Source: TMED23 sp964639965
GTDB taxonomy: Bacteria > Pseudomonadota > Alphaproteobacteria > Rhodospirillales > UBA2165
Length of the DNA stretch: 6,391 nucleotides
Reading direction: 5' to 3'
Assembly (NCBI GenBank): GCA_964639965.1
Contig: CAZXGI010000117.1
Location: forward strand, 1-6,391
Below the pieces are notes generated by a model that made no database searches, had not been told where the DNA came from, and saw only the letters and a program-made list of their open reading frames with translations. Below, in pieces: positions 6,261-6,391 of the stretch. How positions within the stretch are numbered: the first letter of the stretch is position 1; every line of letters starts with the position of its first letter. Both the position numbers and the translations under genes were made by a program.

Positions 6261-6391
6261 ACTCGCTTTCTATCAAAATTAGCTTGCTTTCCTGTACCAA
6301 AAAGTTTTAGTGCGCCATCTTCGCCAACGGCGTTGGGTCGTTGAAATATCCAGTTTTGCCAAGCACTTAATCGGCCAAAGATTTTCGTTTC
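6257..6391 (-). CDS. boxC: BoxC, benzoyl-CoA-dihydrodiol lyase (C-terminal end only)
   Basis: An open frame enters from the right edge and ends with TGA at 6257-6259, giving 44 residues. The tail includes RLSAWQNWIFQRPNAVGEDG, then GALKLFGTGKQ and ends NFDRKRV, which I recognise as the conserved C-terminus of BoxC; its position directly before boxB agrees. BoxC is a crotonase-superfamily enzyme that opens the ring of 2,3-epoxybenzoyl-CoA hydrolytically, giving 3,4-dehydroadipyl-CoA semialdehyde and formate. The catalytic part lies outside the window. Its stop overlaps the boxB start by ATGA, so the two are almost certainly co-transcribed and translationally coupled. Confidence 0.9.
   Translation of the reverse strand, partial: ETKIFGRLSAWQNWIFQRPNAVGEDGALKLFGTGKQANFDRKRV

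Overview
The window looks like chromosomal DNA of a moderately AT-rich proteobacterium. G+C is roughly 40 % judged by eye. I favour an alphaproteobacterial or related environmental, possibly marine, lineage. That assignment rests only on the overall look of the proteins and is weak. No rRNA, tRNA, transposase, integrase, CRISPR array or phage gene is visible, so this reads as ordinary catabolic chromosome rather than a mobile region.

Right part (3146-6391, all minus strand): the end of an aerobic benzoyl-CoA (box) operon. Transcription runs right to left: boxC (only its last 44 codons are in the window), boxB (complete, start codon overlapping the boxC stop as ATGA), a 97-bp gap holding a strong 14-bp RNA hairpin, then a complete benzoate-CoA ligase. 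Together they activate benzoate to benzoyl-CoA, epoxidise the ring with O2 (BoxAB) and open it hydrolytically (BoxC). boxA, the reductase, is not in the window and probably lies further right.

Middle (2755-3145): a 391-bp gene-free stretch. It holds a full match to the LacI-family operator consensus (3061-3074), a 9/10 copy of its left half about 170 bp away, and no convincing terminator.

Left part (1-2754): a stand-alone class I glutamine amidotransferase (minus strand, best start GTG at 2754) meets a GntR/FCD-family regulator (plus strand, 1309-1998) tail to tail. The regulator is divergent from an FAD-dependent DAO-family oxidoreductase (minus strand, 1132 running off the left edge). The 176-bp divergent gap carries a palindrome and three repeats of a TTTKGTATMA-like element that probably form the regulator's operator. 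A plausible reading is a small regulated module for oxidising an amine or N-methylated amino acid, with unknown substrate.

I do not see a clearly new biological system. The points most worth checking are the hairpin between boxB and the ligase, whose two arm differences keep pairing only in the operon transcript; the LacI-type operator with no LacI gene nearby; the repeat cluster upstream of the GntR gene; and the 18-bp tandem repeat inside the oxidoreductase.
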